Of a stretch of DNA of 25,980 bases, positions 1 through 7,429 are shown piece after piece. The notes below the pieces were generated by a model. The model ran no database searches and was not told the origin of the DNA. It saw only the letters and a list, made by a program, of their open reading frames with translations. Every line of letters begins with the position of its first letter. Position 1 is the stretch's first letter. Source of the DNA: a virus; the IMG/VR virus record IMGVR_UViG_3300030110_002972, positions 1,470-27,449 of that record; one strand, written 5' to 3'. The translations under genes and the position numbers were made by a program.

Positions 1-2
1 TG

Positions 3-2348
3 AAGGTTGCTCAAGCAATTGAAAATGAATGGTTTGGTAAAGATACTGGCATGCACAGATTTAACACAAATCAAAGTACTTTCCATAAATTAAGATTATA
101 CGCTAGAGGAGAACAATCAATACAAAAATATAAAGATGAATTATCTATTAATGGTGATTTGTCTTATTTAAATTTAGACTGGAAACCAGTACCTATTATA
201 CCTAAATTTGTAGATATAGTTGTAAATGGTATTGCAGATAGAAGTTATGATATAAAGGTATTTTCTCAAGATCCATATGGTGTTGACAAAAGAACAAAGT
301 ATATGGAATCTGTATTAAGAGATATGAATACTAAAGAGTTAAATGATTTTTCTCAAGAACAATTTGGTATTAATTTATATGAAAATAATCCAGAAAAATT
401 ACCTGAGTCAAAAGAAGAACTTGAATTACATATGCAACTTACCTACAAACAATCTATTGAAGTTGCAGAAGAACAAGCTATTAATACTATATTTCAAGGT
501 AATGATTATGATTTAACAAAAAGAAGATTTTATTATGATTTAACAGTTTTAGGTATTGGAGCTGTAAAAAATAATTTTTCTAAATCTGAAGGTGTTACTG
601 TAGATTATGTTGATCCAGCTAATTTAGTTTGGTCGCATACTGAATCACCTTATTTTGATGATATATATTATATTGGTGAAGTAAAAAATATCCCTGTAAA
701 TGAAATAAAAAAGCAATTTCCTAATTTAACGAATGAAGATTTAGAAGAAATAATTCAACAAGGTATACAGAAAAATTCTGTAGGTAATGTGGGTATTGCT
801 TATGAAGATGAATTAGATACTAATATTGTTCAAGTTTTATATTTTAATTATAAAACATATATGAACGAAGTATATAAGATTAAAGAAACAGCAACAGGTG
901 CTTCTAAATTATTAATTAAAGATGATTCATTTAATCCACCAGCTGATGTTTATGATGCAAATTTTGAAAAAGTAGATCGTTCAATAGAAGTATTATATGA
1001 GGGTGTTTTAGTTGTTGGTACAAAAAAATTATTAAAATGGGAGTTAGCAAAAAATATGCTAAGACCTAAAAGTGATTATACTAAAGTTAAAATGAATTAT
1101 TCTCTTTGTGCGCCAAGAATGTATAAAGGAAAAATTGAATCGTTAGTGAGTAGAATGACTAGTTTTGCTGACATGATACAATTAACTCATTTAAAATTAC
1201 AACAAGTATTATCAAGGATGGTACCAGATGGTGTATACTTAGATGCTGATGGTTTAGCGGAGGTTGATTTAGGTAATGGAACAAATTATAATCCACAAGA
1301 AGCTTTAAATATGTTCTTCCAAACTGGTAGTGTTATTGGTAGATCATTAACACAAGATGGTGATGGTAATCCTGGTAAAGTACCTATACAAGAAATACAA
1401 AGTGGTAGTGGTGGTGCTAAAATGCAATCATTAATTGGTTCTTATAACTATTACTTACAAATGATGCGTGATGTAACTGGTTTAAATGAAGCAAGAGACG
1501 GTAGTACTCCTGATAAAAATGCTTTAGTTGGTGTACAAAAAATAGCAGCAGCAAATAGCAATACAGCTACAAGGCATATTTTACAAAGTGGATTATACTT
1601 AACACATCAAATGGCTGAGGGTATATCATTGAGAGTTGCTGATATTATAGAATATTCACCAACTAGAGATGCTTTTATACAAGCAATTGGTTCACATAAT
1701 GTTGGTAGTTTAGAAGAAATGCATAATTTACATTTATATGATTTTGGTATATTTATTGAACTAGCGCCAGATGAAGAAGAAAAACAAATGCTTGAAAATA
1801 ATATACAAGCAGCGTTAGCTAAAAATAGTATTGAACTAGAAGATGCTATTGACGTGCGTGATGTTAAAAATTTAAAACTTGCAAATTCTTTATTAAAATT
1901 AAGAAGAAAAAAGAAGATTCAATTAGATCAACAAATGCAGCAACAAAATATACAAGCTCAAGCACAAGCAAACGCTCAAGCTCAACAAGTTGCGGCGCAA
2001 GCTGAGGTTCAAAAAAATCAAGCAATAACACAGCAAAAAGCTCAATTAGAAAGTATTGAAGCTCAAAATGACTTACAAAAACTACAAGCTGAAGCACAAT
2101 TGAAAAAAGATTTAATGAATCATGAGTTTCAAATTAACATGCGTTTAAGGCAGATGGAAATCGATTCATTAAAACAAAAAGAAACAAATAAAGAAGATCG
2201 TAAAGATGAAAGAACTAGAATTCAAGCATCTCAACAATCTGAATTAATTGATCAAAGAAAAACTGGTAAACCACCTAAAAGATTTGAGTCAACAAGTAAT
2301 GATATATTAAGTGGGGATTTTGATTTAGGTATGTTTGAACCAACGTAA
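3..2348 (+). CDS. Portal protein, 5'-partial (open at window start)
   Basis: Putative portal (head-tail connector) protein, which would form the dodecameric DNA channel at one capsid vertex. The frame has no stop from base 3 and reads KVAQAIENEWFGKDTG before the ATG at 51, so that ATG is probably internal and the gene begins outside the window; 781 residues are visible. The N-terminal part (segment around LNLDWKPVPIIPKFVDIVVNG) resembles portals I recall from uncultured marine podovirus-like phages. The last third is a long predicted helix very rich in Gln and Ala (about bases 1920-2130), followed by a charged Lys/Arg/Glu stretch and a short acidic tail ending in DFDLGMFEPT. Known portals such as that of P22 have a C-terminal helical barrel, and this helix could be its equivalent (inference). 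The position upstream of the scaffold-like and capsid genes supports the call. Confidence 0.82.
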   Translation, partial: KVAQAIENEWFGKDTGMHRFNTNQSTFHKLRLYARGEQSIQKYKDELSINGDLSYLNLDWKPVPIIPKFVDIVVNGIADRSYDIKVFSQDPYGVDKRTKYMESVLRDMNTKELNDFSQEQFGINLYENNPEKLPESKEELELHMQLTYKQSIEVAEEQAINTIFQGNDYDLTKRRFYYDLTVLGIGAVKNNFSKSEGVTVDYVDPANLVWSHTESPYFDDIYYIGEVKNIPVNEIKKQFPNLTNEDLEEIIQQGIQKNSVGNVGIAYEDELDTNIVQVLYFNYKTYMNEVYKIKETATGASKLLIKDDSFNPPADVYDANFEKVDRSIEVLYEGVLVVGTKKLLKWELAKNMLRPKSDYTKVKMNYSLCAPRMYKGKIESLVSRMTSFADMIQLTHLKLQQVLSRMVPDGVYLDADGLAEVDLGNGTNYNPQEALNMFFQTGSVIGRSLTQDGDGNPGKVPIQEIQSGSGGAKMQSLIGSYNYYLQMMRDVTGLNEARDGSTPDKNALVGVQKIAAANSNTATRHILQSGLYLTHQMAEGISLRVADIIEYSPTRDAFIQAIGSHNVGSLEEMHNLHLYDFGIFIELAPDEEEKQMLENNIQAALAKNSIELEDAIDVRDVKNLKLANSLLKLRRKKKIQLDQQMQQQNIQAQAQANAQAQQVAAQAEVQKNQAITQQKAQLESIEAQNDLQKLQAEAQLKKDLMNHEFQINMRLRQMEIDSLKQKETNKEDRKDERTRIQASQQSELIDQRKTGKPPKRFESTSNDILSGDFDLGMFEPT

Positions 2349-2377
2349 AATATGTTTAACAAGTAAATAATAGTAAA

Positions 2378-2731
2378 ATGGCAATAGTAAAAAATGATTG
2401 GACAGGTCAAATAATGGGATCTGTTTTTACAACAGCTTCAAGTGACGCTATTAAACCTCCGACAGGATGTGTGTTTATTGCATTTACAGCATTAACAGCA
2501 ACAGACTTTGATAGTTCTGGTGGTTTGGTTGCAGAAACAGCTACAGTATATGCTAACACTGAAGATGCCGCTAATGATTTAGCTGCAGGATCTGAAACTA
2601 ATTTAGAAGGTTCAGGTGGTGTTCAAATATCACAAACTAATGTAGATGTTCCAGCTGGCGTAACAATTTATGGTAGATATACTGAAATTGATGTAAACGC
2701 TGGGCAGATTATAGCATACATAGGGAAATAA
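2378..2731 (+). CDS. Small beta-rich phage structural protein, possible decoration protein
   Basis: A 117-residue protein without Cys clusters, signal peptide or membrane segment. It is rich in Thr, Ser, Ala, Val and Gly and reads as a compact beta protein: a core strand CVFIAFTALTATDF, then Asp/Ser-rich loops, and a C-terminal block with TIYGRYTEIDVNAGQIIAYIGK. Similar small proteins ending in a YGR-TEID-IAYIG pattern are, as I recall, common in the head modules of marine phages. It lies 29 bases after the portal and before the scaffold-like gene. A head decoration or head-associated role is inferred from position and fold type only. The ATG at 2378 follows the A/T leader TAATAGTAAA, and no alternative start fits better. 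Confidence 0.5.
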   Translation: MAIVKNDWTGQIMGSVFTTASSDAIKPPTGCVFIAFTALTATDFDSSGGLVAETATVYANTEDAANDLAAGSETNLEGSGGVQISQTNVDVPAGVTIYGRYTEIDVNAGQIIAYIGK

Positions 2732-2736
2732 GAAAT

Positions 2737-2750
2737 TGTACGAAAGTACA
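2737..2750 (+). other. GAAA-tetraloop hairpin in the gap before the scaffold-like gene
   Basis: TGTAC (2737-2741), loop GAAA (2742-2745), GTACA (2746-2750): a perfect 5-bp stem capped by a GNRA tetraloop, 5 bases after the stop of the 117-aa gene. The downstream sequence is A/T-rich but not a clean U run, so it is more likely an mRNA processing or stability element or a weak terminator than a strong terminator. The stem is short; function is not established. Confidence 0.4.
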
Positions 2751-2755
2751 TTATG

Positions 2756-2784
2756 TTTAATTAATTATATAATATTATATTATG
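2756..2784 (+). promoter_or_regulatory. A/T-only translation leader of the scaffold-like gene
   Basis: The start codon at 2782 is preceded by about 26 bases consisting only of A and T, ending in ATATTATATTATG. The same 13-base ending recurs in front of the gene at 5595. There is no GGAG-like ribosome binding site. A/T-rich, SD-less leaders are known in Bacteroidetes and their phages, so this is read as a translation-initiation context; a promoter role cannot be excluded. Confidence 0.45.
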
Positions 2785-4044
2785 GCAAAAGTAAAAAAAG
2801 AAGAGGTGGCTAAAAAAACCACTGACGAAAATGTTGAAACAAAAGGAGCAACAAAAGAAGGTAAATTAAAAGTAAAAAAACCTTCATTAAAAAGAATTGA
2901 TTATGATAATGAACCTATAAAAGTTGATTTATCAAAACCAATTGATACGCCTGAGGAAAAAGAAGAACCAAAGGTGGAAAACAAAGTAGAAGACCAACCT
3001 AAAGAAGAAAAAGATGATAAGGTTATTGAGGAGGTTCAAGAAAAAGTGGAACAAGAAAATGTTGAAGAAGAAAAGGTTGAAGATAAAAAAGAAGAAACTG
3101 AACAACCAGTTTTGGAGGAAATTACAGAAGAAAAGACTGATGAGGTTGTTGAAGATAAAGTTGAAGAAGTTAAAGAAACAGTTGAAGAAGCTGTAGAAGA
3201 AGCAAAAGAAACTGGTGAAGACTTACCAGAAAACATTCAAAAAGTTATAGACTTTATGAATGAAACTGGAGGTGATCTTGAAGATTATGTAAAATTAAAT
3301 CAAGATTACAGTAAGTATGATGACACGTCTGTATTACATGAATATTATAGACAAACAAAACCTCACTTAACTCAAGATGAGAGAAACTTTTTAATAGAAG
3401 ATAGTTTTTCTTTTGATGAGGAAGTAGATGATGTTAAAGATGTCAAGAGAAAGAAATTAGCGTTTAAAGAGCAAGTTGCCAACGCTAAAAACCACATGGA
3501 CGGGTTAAAGTCCAAGTATTATAAAGAAATCAAGTCAGGATCTAAGTTGGCTCCTGAGCAACAAAAAGCTATTGATTTTTTTAATCGATACAACACGGAT
3601 AAAGTAGAAGCTGATAAGGCAGCAAATAAACAAAGATCTGTTTTTAAAGAAAAAACAAATAATGTTTTTAACGACAAATTCAAAGGTTTTGAATATAATG
3701 TTGGTGAAAAGAAATTCAGATTTAATGTTAAAGATGTAAACGAAGTAAAGGAAACACAAAGTAATATTAATAATTTTACCAAAAAATTTATGGGTAAAAA
3801 TGATTTAATTGATAATGCTGATGGTTATCATAAAGCTTTATTTACAGCTATGAATTCTGATGCTATAGCTAATCACTTTTATGAACAAGGCAAGGCTGAC
3901 GCAATTAAAGAAAGCGTTGCTAAATCTAAAAACATTGATATGGAACCGAGACAAAATCACGGTGAAGTAAATGTTGGAGGATACAAAGTAAAAGCAATTA
4001 GTGGTGATGATTCTAACAAACTCCGATTTAAAATTAGAAAATAA
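2782..4044 (+). CDS. Putative scaffolding protein with acidic coiled-coil N-terminus
   Basis: A 420-residue hydrophilic protein in the usual scaffold slot between portal and major capsid protein. Residues 1-60 are Lys-rich; residues about 60-150 are a low-complexity Glu/Lys/Val region likely to be highly helical or disordered; residues about 150-250 form a conserved-looking helical segment (starting PENIQKVIDFMNETGGDLED, with YYRQTKPHLTQDE later); the C-terminal part is basic with a short Gly/Lys tail. High charge, helicity and lack of hydrophobic core match scaffolds, which guide procapsid assembly and then leave or are degraded. I recall similar proteins next to capsid genes in marine phages. 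No protease motif is visible. The start at 2782 follows an A/T leader and gives MAKVKK. Confidence 0.68.
   Translation: MAKVKKEEVAKKTTDENVETKGATKEGKLKVKKPSLKRIDYDNEPIKVDLSKPIDTPEEKEEPKVENKVEDQPKEEKDDKVIEEVQEKVEQENVEEEKVEDKKEETEQPVLEEITEEKTDEVVEDKVEEVKETVEEAVEEAKETGEDLPENIQKVIDFMNETGGDLEDYVKLNQDYSKYDDTSVLHEYYRQTKPHLTQDERNFLIEDSFSFDEEVDDVKDVKRKKLAFKEQVANAKNHMDGLKSKYYKEIKSGSKLAPEQQKAIDFFNRYNTDKVEADKAANKQRSVFKEKTNNVFNDKFKGFEYNVGEKKFRFNVKDVNEVKETQSNINNFTKKFMGKNDLIDNADGYHKALFTAMNSDAIANHFYEQGKADAIKESVAKSKNIDMEPRQNHGEVNVGGYKVKAISGDDSNKLRFKIRK
2950..3230 (+). repeat. Low-complexity GTTGAAGAA-like repeat tract in the scaffold-like gene
   Basis: Degenerate direct repeats built from GTTGAAGAAG, GAAGATAAA and GAAGAAACT units encode the Glu/Lys/Val region of the scaffold-like protein. 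The period is irregular, so this is codon-level low complexity rather than a clean tandem array. It also creates a long false open frame in another frame. Confidence 0.6.
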
Positions 4045-4071
4045 ATATAAACATTTAAAATTTAAAATAAA

Positions 4072-5517
4072 ATGGCAGCAATTAATCCGACCGCTGGATC
4101 GAATTTAAATTCAACCCCAGCGCCGAAAAAGCAAACCCTTTCAAGTAACTATATTGACTTTACGTCATCTAGTACTGAAGGTTGGGCACAACAGTATTTA
4201 CCTGACATTATAGCAAAAGAAGCTGAGGTATTCGGTAACAGAACTATCTCTGGTTTCCTTTCACAAGTTGGGGCTGAAGAGCCTATGAGTGCTGACAGAG
4301 TAATCTGGTCAGAGCAAGGTAGATTACATCTATCTGTTACAGGTGCGTCCGTAAATAACAATGGTGCAATCACCAATTGTGCAAATCACGGAGTTAGAGT
4401 TGGTCAAACTATCGTATTATCTGATGGTCAAGCTAACCCCACTATTACAAAATGTTACGTTTCTGTAGCTGATTCAGCAGCAGGTACGTTAACTGCATTA
4501 CCTTATTCCGTAGCAATAGTTGGAGATGTAGCTGGATTTGTTACTACTGATGATGGTGGCTCTCCTACATGTTCTTTCTTCGTTTATGGATCTGAATTCA
4601 AAAAAGGAGATAGTGGAATGAGTAACGCAGTAACACCTCAACACAAAACGCACGTAAACAAACCAATTATCATCAAAGATAAATTTGAAGTTAGTGGTTC
4701 TGATGCAACCGCGATTGGTTGGGTTGAAATTTCAGGTGAAGAAGGTCAAAACGGTTACCTATGGTATTTGAAAGCTGAAGGTGATACAAGAGCTAGATTC
4801 ACTGATTATTTAGAGATGGCATGTTTAGAAGGTGAACTTGGTGTACCTGGTACTTCTACAGTGGATTCACAATTAAGTGGAGCTGGTGCAGATTTTGGTA
4901 CTGAAGGTTTATTCGCAGCTATCAACGATAGAGGTCATGTTACTTCTGGTATTAAAGGCAATAGTGCTTCAGACGATTTAGGATCATTTGATAATATCCT
5001 TAAAAAGTTTGATGGACAAGGTGCAATAGAAGAAAACATGTTATACTGTAACAGAGCAGTATCTTTGGCTATTGATGATATGCTTGCATCTCAAAATTCT
5101 TATGGTGCAGGTGGTACTTCTTATGGGGTATTCAACAACGATGAGGATATGGCATTAAATTTAGGTTTCTCAGGTTTCAGAAGAGGTTCTTATGACTTCT
5201 ACAAATCTGACTGGAAATATCTAAACGATGCTTCTTTAAGAGGTCAAGTTGACGGAGATTATGATGACGTGAGAGCGGTTATAATCCCAGCTGGTGTATC
5301 AAACGTTTATGATCAAGGTTTAGGTAAAAATATCAAAAGACCTTTCTTACACGTAAGATATAGAGCTTCTCAAACTGATGATAGAAAAATGAAAACTTGG
5401 ATCACTGGTTCAGTTGGTGGAAACATCACTTCTGATCTTGATGCAATGGAAGTACATTATTTATCAGAAAGATGTTTAGTTGTTCAAGGAGCTAATAACT
5501 TCATGATCCTTAACTAA
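4072..5517 (+). CDS. Major capsid protein
   Basis: A 481-residue protein following the scaffold-like gene by 27 bases. The N-terminal block (EGWAQQYLPDIIAKEAEVFG, then NRTISGFLSQVGAEEPM and RVIWSEQGRLHLSV) matches the pattern I recall from major capsid proteins of marine podovirus-like phages; an HK97-type fold is expected but not shown. Residues about 100-165 are a Ser/Thr/Gly-rich beta insertion (GVRVGQTIVLSDG onward). The C-terminal half contains motifs such as NRAVSLAIDDMLASQN and a closing LSERCLVVQGANNFMILN. Codon choice differs from the neighbours: TTC, AAC, TAC and ATC are frequent, as expected for the most abundant protein of the virion. A strong terminator follows. The start at 4072 has the leader AAAATAAA, giving MAAINPT. 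Confidence 0.9.
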   Translation: MAAINPTAGSNLNSTPAPKKQTLSSNYIDFTSSSTEGWAQQYLPDIIAKEAEVFGNRTISGFLSQVGAEEPMSADRVIWSEQGRLHLSVTGASVNNNGAITNCANHGVRVGQTIVLSDGQANPTITKCYVSVADSAAGTLTALPYSVAIVGDVAGFVTTDDGGSPTCSFFVYGSEFKKGDSGMSNAVTPQHKTHVNKPIIIKDKFEVSGSDATAIGWVEISGEEGQNGYLWYLKAEGDTRARFTDYLEMACLEGELGVPGTSTVDSQLSGAGADFGTEGLFAAINDRGHVTSGIKGNSASDDLGSFDNILKKFDGQGAIEENMLYCNRAVSLAIDDMLASQNSYGAGGTSYGVFNNDEDMALNLGFSGFRRGSYDFYKSDWKYLNDASLRGQVDGDYDDVRAVIIPAGVSNVYDQGLGKNIKRPFLHVRYRASQTDDRKMKTWITGSVGGNITSDLDAMEVHYLSERCLVVQGANNFMILN

Positions 5518-5536
5518 TACATTATTATTATAAAAA

Positions 5537-5572
5537 GTTAGGTGCTTCGGCACCTAGCCTTTTATTTTTTTT
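5537..5572 (+). terminator. Rho-independent terminator after the capsid gene
   Basis: A 9-bp stem GTTAGGTGC (5537-5545) / GCACCTAGC (5550-5558) with one G-T wobble is closed by a TTCG tetraloop and followed by CTTTTATTTTTTTT. This is the clearest intrinsic terminator in the window and lies 20 bases after the capsid stop codon. It would end or attenuate the head-gene transcript. Confidence 0.9.
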
Positions 5573-5578
5573 AACTAT

Positions 5579-5597
5579 TTAATTATATTATATTATG
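5579..5597 (+). promoter_or_regulatory. A/T-only translation leader repeated from the scaffold-like gene
   Basis: The start at 5595 is preceded by an A/T-only stretch ending in ATATTATATTATG, identical over 13 bases to the leader at 2782. It sits directly downstream of the terminator, so a new promoter could overlap it, but no recognisable -10/-35 or Bacteroidetes TAnnTTTG box is seen. Confidence 0.4.
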
Positions 5598-6419
5598 GAA
5601 AAAACAAAAAACAAAACTTCTAAAAAAGAAGTTGAAATGAAAAAAGTTCCAGTTACACCTAAGAAAACAGAACCTAAAGCAATAGCAAAGGTTGATAAGG
5701 ATAATTGGGAAATAAAAGATAGAGTATATTACTTAAGGGATGGTTTATCACCATTAAGTTACACCGTTCAAAGTAGAGGAATTTATTGGTTTGATGAAGA
5801 AAAGGGACATGAAAGGGAATTGAAATATACTGAAAATCAAAAAACACCTTTTGTTGATGAGTTTAAAGGTGATGCTAGATTAGGTCACGTTACTTTTATT
5901 GATGGTGTATTAAATGTACCAAGAGAAAAACAAACACTACAAAAGCTGTTATCACTATATCATCCTCAAAGAAATAGATTATTTTATGAGTTTGATGCTA
6001 TTCAAGATGCAAAAGACGAACTAGTAGATCTTGAACTAGAAATAGAAGCTTTAAATACTGCTAAAAATATTGATATTGATATAGCAGAAGCTGTACTTAG
6101 AGTTGATCAAGGCAACAAGGTAAGCAACATGACATCTAAAGAAATAAAAAGAGATGTTATGCTTTATGCTAAAAATAAACCTAGTTTGTTTATGGATTTA
6201 GTTAATGATGATAACGTTCAACTAAGAAACGTTGGTATTAAAGCTATTGAAGCTGGATTACTAAAACTTTCTAGTGACAATAGAACTTTTCATTGGGGAA
6301 GTAATGATAGAAAAATCATGACTGTTCCTTTTGATGAAAATCCTTATTCAGCATTAGCTGCATACTTTAAAACAGATGATGGTATGGAAATATACCAAAA
6401 TATTGAAAAACAATTATAA
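5595..6419 (+). CDS. Uncharacterised phage protein next to the capsid gene
   Basis: A 274-residue soluble protein that I do not recognise by function. Residues 1-35 are a Lys/Thr-rich, probably disordered tail. Residues about 35-125 look like a beta domain (DRVYYLRDGLSPLSYTVQSR, then GIYWFDEEKGHEREL). Residues about 130-185 are a Glu/Asp-rich helix, and the C-terminal part (ending around NPYSALAAYFKTDDG) looks like a small mixed domain. There is no membrane segment or recognisable catalytic motif. It is the first gene after the capsid terminator and precedes the adaptor genes, so a head-completion or virion-associated role is possible but unproven. Proteins of this general shape accompany capsid genes in marine phages as I recall. 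Confidence 0.55.
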   Translation: MEKTKNKTSKKEVEMKKVPVTPKKTEPKAIAKVDKDNWEIKDRVYYLRDGLSPLSYTVQSRGIYWFDEEKGHERELKYTENQKTPFVDEFKGDARLGHVTFIDGVLNVPREKQTLQKLLSLYHPQRNRLFYEFDAIQDAKDELVDLELEIEALNTAKNIDIDIAEAVLRVDQGNKVSNMTSKEIKRDVMLYAKNKPSLFMDLVNDDNVQLRNVGIKAIEAGLLKLSSDNRTFHWGSNDRKIMTVPFDENPYSALAAYFKTDDGMEIYQNIEKQL

Positions 6420-6425
6420 TCACTA

Positions 6426-6456
6426 TATAGAGTAGTCACTCTATACGGGTGACTAC
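6426..6456 (+). promoter_or_regulatory. Two overlapping, mutually exclusive hairpins
   Basis: Hairpin A: TATAGAGT (6426-6433), loop AGTC, ACTCTATA (6438-6445), 8 bp. Hairpin B: GTAGTCACTC (6432-6441), loop TATAC, GGGTGACTAC (6447-6456), 10 bp with one T-G wobble. They share bases 6432-6445 and cannot form together. No U-tract follows hairpin B. It lies in the 55-base gap before the 67-aa gene. The geometry is that of an RNA switch, processing site or attenuator-like element; function is inferred only. Confidence 0.5.
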
Positions 6457-6474
6457 ACTATTAAATATAAAACT

Positions 6475-6678
6475 ATGGCAAACTATTGGAGTATAAAAAA
6501 ATCAGAAAAGAAAAAACAAAAACTAGATACTCGTTGGAAAGATGTATTAAAGCAATCTGCAAAAGATACAGATAACTCTGAAGAGGTATTCTCAATGAAT
6601 CCAAGTGGAAAACTAGAGAAAAAAATGAAAAAATATGATACCAAAGCAGCTAGGTATGATAAGAAAAAAGCAAGATAA
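6475..6678 (+). CDS. Small, very basic protein of unknown function
   Basis: A 67-residue protein with many lysines (for example KKSEKKKQK near the start and a closing KAARYDKKKAR), no cysteines and no hydrophobic segment. It probably has little fixed structure outside a helix. Strong positive charge would suit binding to DNA, RNA or the acidic scaffold-like protein, but there is no direct evidence. The gene is preceded by the double-hairpin region and followed after 12 bases by the 244-aa gene, with which it is probably co-transcribed. Reality of the gene is supported by its A/T leader, MAN start and exact fit in the gap. Confidence 0.6.
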   Translation: MANYWSIKKSEKKKQKLDTRWKDVLKQSAKDTDNSEEVFSMNPSGKLEKKMKKYDTKAARYDKKKAR

Positions 6679-6690
6679 ATAAAAATAATT

Positions 6691-7425
6691 ATGGCAGTAA
6701 GTATAGATACAGTATATCAAAGAGTATTATCTATTGCTAATAAAGAACAAAGAGGTTATATTACACCTCAAGAGTTTAACTTATTAGCAAATCAAGCACA
6801 AATGGAATTATTTGAGCAGTATTTTTACGATGTTAATCAATTTAGTAGAGTACCAGGAAACTCAAATAAATATTCAGATATGCTTGGTATATTAAATGAA
6901 AAAATTGATCATTTTGAAAAATACAGACAAGCTGTTGATATGAGCAATGGTAGTGGTGTAGGAATATTACCGGATTATTATAGAATGGGTGAAGTTCTAT
7001 ATTACGATAGTGATGGAAAATACGTATCGATAGATAAAATAGCTCAAAATAAAATTCACAACATATTAAATTCACCTCTAACAAATCCTGTTGTAACTAG
7101 ACCTGTTTACGTAAGGTATTCTGGAGCTGGTGATAATCAATCAAATAGAGAAAGAAGAATACAAATTTACCCAACCTCAATTACCTCAAACGTACAATGT
7201 AATTATATTGCCAAACCTGCTAAGGTAGAGTGGGCTTATACAGTTGTGAATGGAGAAGCTTTATATAACGCAAATAATAAAACAGATTTTGAATTACATA
7301 GCAGCGAAGAAACTAAATTAGTAATTAAAATATTAGAGTTAGCTGGTATAGTTATAAAAGATCCTAACTTATATCAATTAGTTGATAAAGAAGAAATAGA
7401 AACAATACAACAAGAAAAACAATAA
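6691..7425 (+). CDS. Putative head-tail adaptor / virion structural protein
   Basis: A 244-residue protein beginning with a helical block (SIDTVYQRVLSIANKEQRGY, ITPQEFNLLANQAQMELFEQ) that I recall from marine phage structural proteins between capsid and tail genes. The middle is beta-rich (YVRYSGAGDNQS, RRIQIYPTSI, VQCNYIAKPAKVEW), and the end is helical (SEETKLVIKILELAGIVIKD) and finishes with a charged tail. A helix bundle followed by a beta segment is consistent with adaptor-type proteins that bind under the portal, but fold assignment is inference. Only 4 bases separate it from the next gene, indicating one operon and possibly coupled translation. Confidence 0.55.
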   Translation: MAVSIDTVYQRVLSIANKEQRGYITPQEFNLLANQAQMELFEQYFYDVNQFSRVPGNSNKYSDMLGILNEKIDHFEKYRQAVDMSNGSGVGILPDYYRMGEVLYYDSDGKYVSIDKIAQNKIHNILNSPLTNPVVTRPVYVRYSGAGDNQSNRERRIQIYPTSITSNVQCNYIAKPAKVEWAYTVVNGEALYNANNKTDFELHSSEETKLVIKILELAGIVIKDPNLYQLVDKEEIETIQQEKQ

Positions 7426-7429
7426 ATAA

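Noticed and set aside
51-53. ATG at 51 as the true portal start
   Set aside because: The frame is open to the window edge and the upstream residues (EIEN-like IENEWFGKDTG) fit the portal; the ATG lacks an A/T leader.
3014-3236. Lys/Leu-rich and Ser/Thr-rich frames overlapping the scaffold-like gene
   Set aside because: They are out-of-frame readings of the GAA/GTT repeat tract.
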